From Methylococcus sp. UBA6136 (GTDB lineage Bacteria > Pseudomonadota > Gammaproteobacteria > Methylococcales > Methylococcaceae), in assembly GCA_002423305.1 (NCBI GenBank), contig DIVI01000058.1:3074-11352 (forward strand): 8,279 nucleotides of DNA. Reading direction: 5' to 3'. The stretch's first letter is position 1. Each line of letters opens with the position of its first letter. This document shows positions 5,363 through 8,279 of this stretch, one piece after another. The notes beneath the pieces are model-generated. The model was given only the letters and a program-made list of their open reading frames with translations, made no database searches and had not been told where the DNA came from. A program made the position numbers and the translations under genes.

Positions 5363-6649
5363 ATGCCACTTCATCCCAAGCGCTGGCCATTATCTGTCAG
5401 AGTCCTCGTCGGCCTGTTCTTCGGGATTATATTGGGTGTTTATGGCGGGTCGCGGACCTACCTGCTCGGGATGGACAATGCTGACCTGGGCCAGATCGGT
5501 ATGCTCATCATCCGTCTGCTCAAGGCGCTGGCTATCCCGCTGATCCTGTTCGGCATCCTCGATGCGTTTATCCAAACCCGCATCACGCCGCGCAGCGGGC
5601 TGAGGTTGGTTTTCATCTGCCTGATCAATGTATCCATGGCCTTCACCATCGGACTGACGCTCATGAACTGGGACAAACCCGGGCTGGCATGGCGTGGCCA
5701 TATCGACAGACTCATTGCGCAGGCGCCCAGCCAAGCCAACCCTCCTGCCTTGACGAACGTTACACTCGACCCGCTTCACAACTTGGGCGGCTACATTCCA
5801 CAAAGCCTGCTGGAACCCATACTTAACAACAACGTGATTTCCATCGTACTGATGGCAATCCTCTTTGGGGCTGCGCTCGGTTCACTCAAGCGCGATCCAC
5901 CTGAACATGGCGCGGTGGAGCTAATCCCACTGGAACATTCCATTTCGGCGATCTACCACCTGCTGGTCAGGGTTCTCGGCTGGGTGGTCAAGATTGTTCC
6001 TCTCGCCGTGCTATGCCTCGTGGCTCAGGCCGTAGGCAAATCCGGGCTAGGCATCTTCAGCGATCTGGCCGGCTACCTCGGCATCATCGCGCTGGGCCTT
6101 TGCCTGCATGGTTTTATTTACTACCCCCTTGTTGCGTGGTTCGCCGCTGGCGTGTCACCCCGCAAATATCTTGGCGGGGGTGCAGATGCGATGCTTTCCG
6201 GCATGTCCACGAACAGCAGCCTTGCCACCGTTCCCATCACCCTGCAGTGCCTGAAGCGAATGGGCGTGGGCGACAACTCCGCCCGGCTAGCGGCCTGCGC
6301 GGGCACGAATCTCAACAACGATGGCGTCACGCTTTATGAAGCGATGACCGCCCTGTTTCTGGCACAGGCCATCGGGCTGGATCTCGACGCCAGTCAACAA
6401 ATCGTCATCGTACTCGCGGCACTCATGGCCGGCGTCGGCATTGCCGGTGTCCCGGAAGCAGGCCTGATCGTGCTGCCCCTGGTACTGGGCGCGGCCGGTC
6501 TTCCCGAAAGTGTGGTCGCGGCCGCCATTCCGCTCATCGCCCCGGTAGACTGGATTCTCGCCCGCCTGCGCTCCGCCGTGAATGTGCTCAGCGACATGCT
6601 GGTTGCCCTGCTACTCGACGCCTGGGAGCGACGTTACCCGACGGTTTGA
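5363..6649 (+). CDS. DAACS-family dicarboxylate/amino acid:cation symporter, divergent binding motifs
   Basis: This 428-residue inner-membrane protein has the GltPh/DctA fold, with scaffold TMs in the first half and the HP1-TM7-HP2-TM8 transport core in the second. HP1 carries STNSSLATVP (282-291). TM7 has GTNLNNDGVTLYEA (314-327), so the usual NMDGT is NNDGV (318-322). HP2 is GVGIAGVPEAG (357-367). TM8 is PVDWILARLRSAVNVLSD (394-411). Aligned by eye to GltPh, the substrate-carboxylate Arg397 is kept as Arg403, Asn401 as Asn407 and Asp405 as Asp411. Asp394, which holds the substrate amino group, becomes Ala400. DctA also lacks that Asp (Ser, as I recall), so a dicarboxylate without an amino group is more likely than glutamate or aspartate. 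The start is supported by AGGCGA 6 nt upstream. The gene is convergent with nhaD. The fold is sure; substrate and coupling ion are inferred. Confidence 0.9.
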   Translation: MPLHPKRWPLSVRVLVGLFFGIILGVYGGSRTYLLGMDNADLGQIGMLIIRLLKALAIPLILFGILDAFIQTRITPRSGLRLVFICLINVSMAFTIGLTLMNWDKPGLAWRGHIDRLIAQAPSQANPPALTNVTLDPLHNLGGYIPQSLLEPILNNNVISIVLMAILFGAALGSLKRDPPEHGAVELIPLEHSISAIYHLLVRVLGWVVKIVPLAVLCLVAQAVGKSGLGIFSDLAGYLGIIALGLCLHGFIYYPLVAWFAAGVSPRKYLGGGADAMLSGMSTNSSLATVPITLQCLKRMGVGDNSARLAACAGTNLNNDGVTLYEAMTALFLAQAIGLDLDASQQIVIVLAALMAGVGIAGVPEAGLIVLPLVLGAAGLPESVVAAAIPLIAPVDWILARLRSAVNVLSDMLVALLLDAWERRYPTV

Positions 6650-6679
6650 ACCAGACCTACCCAGCAACCTTCAAAACGT

Positions 6680-6715
6680 AAAAAAGGCGCCACCCCGGAG
6701 AGTGACGCCTTTTTT
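6680..6715. terminator. Bidirectional intrinsic terminator shared by symporter gene and nhaD
   Basis: AAAAAAGGCG (6680-6689) and CGCCTTTTTT (6706-6715) are perfectly complementary. The inner CAC/GTG (6691-6693 and 6702-6704) extends the stem after one mismatch, leaving an 8-nt loop. Read on either strand, a GC-rich stem is followed by six U residues. It lies 30 bp after the symporter stop and 19 bp after the nhaD stop, so it should end both convergent transcripts. Confidence 0.92.
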
Positions 6716-6734
6716 CGATGCGAGCCTGTGTGGG

Positions 6735-8102
6735 TTAGTGATTGATCCAGTAATGGACGATGATGGAAGCCACGTATCCCACGGCGATGGCCGGGGTCCA
6801 CTTCAGATGGCTGAAGAAGGTGTACATGCCTTTTGAGGTTCCCATCAGGGCCACACCGGCCGCCGAACCAACTGACAACAAGGTGCCGCCGACACCCGCG
6901 GTCAGAGTCACCAACAGCCACTGATACAAATCCATGTCCGGATTCATGCTCAGCACTGCGAACATGACAGGAATGTTGTCGACAATGGCTGAAAGAATCC
7001 CGACCAGGATATTAGCCGTGGTAGCACCCAGCCCGTCGTACATGGCAACCGACGCCAATTCAAGGTAACCGATGTAACCCAGGCCGCCGACCGCGAAAAC
7101 CACACCGAAGAAGAACAGCAGGGTATCCCACTCGGAATCACGAACGCTGGAGAAGACATCGAAATCTCCGTCCTTCTCCTCATCCTTGCTATAAATCAGG
7201 TGCAGACGATAACCGTATAGCATGAGGAAGGAGAGACCGACCATCATGCCCATGAAGGGCGGCAGATGGAGAAACTGCTTGAAGCTAACGGCTGTCGCAA
7301 TGGTGAGGACAAACAGACCGCAGATGACGAGTGCACCTGGCTTCATTTCTACCTGAGCCTCTTCCGGGAATGAGGGCGTCTCATTGGGAATGGCGAAATG
7401 CATCATGGCTGCAGGCACGGCGAAGTTCACGACGGAAGGAACGAAGAGTTCGAAGAAGTCGAAGAATTCCGCCTTGCCGGCCTGCCAGACCATGAGCGTG
7501 GTGATGTCGCCGAATGGGCTGAAGGCACCGCCGGCGTTCGCCGCGCTGACCAGATTAACGAATCCCAATGCCACGAAGGCGGGGCTGTTGGCGCCGACGG
7601 CCATGACCACCGCGCCGACCAGCAAAGCCGAAGTCAGATTGTCCGCCACGGATGACAGGAAGAACGTGATGATGCCGGTAATCCAGAACAGCTTGCGGTA
7701 ATCGAACTTACGGCTAACCAGCCAGGATCGCAGGGCTTCGAACACATTGCGCTCGGCCATGGCATTGATGTAGGTCATCGCCACCAGCAGGAACAGGAAC
7801 AGTTCGGCGTATTCCTTGAGGTTGTGTTCAAACGCCTTGTGCACCTTTTCTGCAGGAACACCGCTGGAAGCAGCCATATAAGCAACATGTGCCCAAATGA
7901 TTCCGGCCGCAAGAATGACGGGTTTGGATTTGCGGAGGTGGGTAAACTCCTCCGTCATTACGAAAGCGTAAGAGATGATGAAGATCAGGACACAGTACAA
8001 ACCACGTTGAGTTCCGGTCAGACCGAGATTGGCCGCTTCTTCGGCGGACGCTATCTCAGGCAGAAACAACAATGATGTCAGCAGCAGGAATATGCGTAAC
8101 AA
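6735..8102 (-). CDS. nhaD: NhaD-type Na+/H+ antiporter, TTG start
   Basis: NhaD (ion transporter superfamily) expels Na+ or Li+ in exchange for H+ across the inner membrane, giving salt and alkali tolerance. The 455-residue product has family motifs in order: SSVADNLTSALLVG (150-163), SAANAGGAFSPFGDITTL (186-203), SAIVDNIPVMFA (371-382) and GGTLLSVGSAAGVALMG (405-421). Glu100, Asp154, Asn155, Asn189, Asp199, Thr201 and Thr202 fall at the positions I recall being tested in Vibrio cholerae NhaD. A charged loop, SKDEEKDGDFD (305-315), is probably cytosolic. The N-terminus MLRIFLLLTSLLFLPEIASA looks like a cleavable signal peptide (AxA before residue 21). The start is TTG (complement of 8100-8102): AAGAGGAT lies 7 nt upstream, an in-frame stop lies just above it, and the next Met is residue 49. 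It ends in TAA beside a terminator shared with the symporter. Confidence 0.95.
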   Translation of the reverse strand: MLRIFLLLTSLLFLPEIASAEEAANLGLTGTQRGLYCVLIFIISYAFVMTEEFTHLRKSKPVILAAGIIWAHVAYMAASSGVPAEKVHKAFEHNLKEYAELFLFLLVAMTYINAMAERNVFEALRSWLVSRKFDYRKLFWITGIITFFLSSVADNLTSALLVGAVVMAVGANSPAFVALGFVNLVSAANAGGAFSPFGDITTLMVWQAGKAEFFDFFELFVPSVVNFAVPAAMMHFAIPNETPSFPEEAQVEMKPGALVICGLFVLTIATAVSFKQFLHLPPFMGMMVGLSFLMLYGYRLHLIYSKDEEKDGDFDVFSSVRDSEWDTLLFFFGVVFAVGGLGYIGYLELASVAMYDGLGATTANILVGILSAIVDNIPVMFAVLSMNPDMDLYQWLLVTLTAGVGGTLLSVGSAAGVALMGTSKGMYTFFSHLKWTPAIAVGYVASIIVHYWINH

Positions 8103-8108
8103 GGCTAG

Positions 8109-8116
8109 ATCCTCTT
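8109..8116 (-). promoter_or_regulatory. nhaD ribosome-binding site that decides a TTG start
   Basis: The complement reads AAGAGGAT, a strong Shine-Dalgarno, with 7 nt to the TTG at 8100-8102. Frame-by-frame reading upstream meets TGA before any ATG or GTG, so the TTG is the only well-supported start. Confidence 0.85.
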
Positions 8117-8161
8117 GGATGGTTCAGAAAATTCCAGTGCGCCGCCCAGGGCAGCCGGACT

Positions 8162-8178
8162 CGGGTAAAAACAACCCG
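8162..8178 (-). other. Small hairpin in the nhaD leader
   Basis: CGGGT (8162-8166) and ACCCG (8174-8178) form a perfect 5-bp stem with a 7-nt loop that is U-rich in the transcript. It lies immediately downstream of the -10 box, around the expected transcription start and some 60 nt before the start codon. It could protect the 5' end of the mRNA or be an operator half-site pair. Confidence 0.3.
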
Positions 8179-8180
8179 GC

Positions 8181-8186
8181 ATTATA
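8181..8186 (-). promoter_or_regulatory. nhaD promoter -10 box
   Basis: The complement of 8181-8186 is a perfect TATAAT. With a start about 7 nt downstream (near 8174), the untranslated leader would be about 70 nt. No good TTGACA lies 16-18 bp upstream; that stretch is T/C-rich (complement of about 8204-8215, including T6), so an activator or UP-like element may help. The T6 run could equally end transcription of an upstream minus-strand gene. Confidence 0.55.
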
Positions 8187-8232
8187 GGGGATTTGGCCCG
8201 ACGAGGAAGAAAAAACAGAGTTTCCGGGATGC

Positions 8233-8279
8233 TCACCCCCGCAGCAGAACGCTCAGGTAGGCATGTGAGGCCAATTCAT
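8233..8279 (-). CDS. Possible 3' end of an upstream minus-strand gene
   Basis: One minus-strand frame is open from the window edge to a TGA (complement of 8233-8235) and encodes ELASHAYLSVLLRG. Its composition is protein-like, with a helix-forming tail, and it would lie upstream of nhaD on the same strand, separated by about 130 bp that holds the nhaD promoter. Fourteen residues are too few for a family call, and the frame could be open by chance. Confidence 0.25.
   Translation of the reverse strand, partial: ELASHAYLSVLLRG

Noticed and set aside
8072..8260. Plus-strand 62-residue ORF across the nhaD promoter
   Set aside because: It overlaps the nhaD start, Shine-Dalgarno and -10 box, has arginine-rich random composition and no ribosome-binding site.
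1..8279. A defence, secretion, biosynthetic or mobile-element system
   Set aside because: Every substantial ORF is explained by a housekeeping or transport family; no toxin, nuclease effector, transposase or repeat array was found.

Overview
The window reads as an ordinary stretch of gammaproteobacterial chromosome, about 55% GC by impression. The best taxonomic clue is the neighbourhood. mltD, a YafS-type methyltransferase, rnhA and dnaQ lie together, as they do (with gloB) in Escherichia coli and pseudomonads. RNase HI even keeps the E. coli residue numbering at every catalytic position. An NhaD-type Na+/H+ antiporter fits a marine, halophilic or alkaliphilic lifestyle, but genus and species cannot be read from the sequence. 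I see no transposase, integrase, CRISPR array, rRNA or tRNA.

Layout, left to right. Bases 1-138 hold an inverted pair of a REP-like palindromic repeat. On the minus strand, rsfS (139-501, ribosomal silencing factor) lies downstream of mltD (613-2271, outer-membrane lytic transglycosylase with one LysM). A 65-bp divergent region (2272-2336) separates mltD from a tight plus-strand operon: YafS-like methyltransferase (2337-3080), rnhA (3077-3532, ATGA overlap) and dnaQ (3535-4257, 2-bp gap). A 120-bp gap with a hairpin and a possible promoter leads into a stand-alone ParA-family ATPase (4378-5166). After a 196-bp gap comes a DAACS-family symporter (5363-6649) with divergent cation and substrate motifs. 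It converges on nhaD (6735-8102, minus strand, TTG start), and the two share a clear bidirectional terminator (6680-6715). The nhaD leader has a perfect TATAAT box, a small hairpin and a strong Shine-Dalgarno. The last 47 bases may be the 3' end of another minus-strand gene.

Functional grouping. rnhA and dnaQ serve DNA replication: removal of RNA-DNA hybrids and proofreading. mltD remodels the cell wall. rsfS lowers translation under starvation. The two transporters are linked by position and terminator; NhaD's Na+ extrusion could support a Na+-coupled symporter, but that is inference. I found no convincing undescribed multi-gene system. The items most worth checking are the altered residues of the symporter, the orphan ParA, the loss of gloB and the placement of rsfS, the C8 tract between the catalytic and LysM parts of MltD, and the REP-like repeat.
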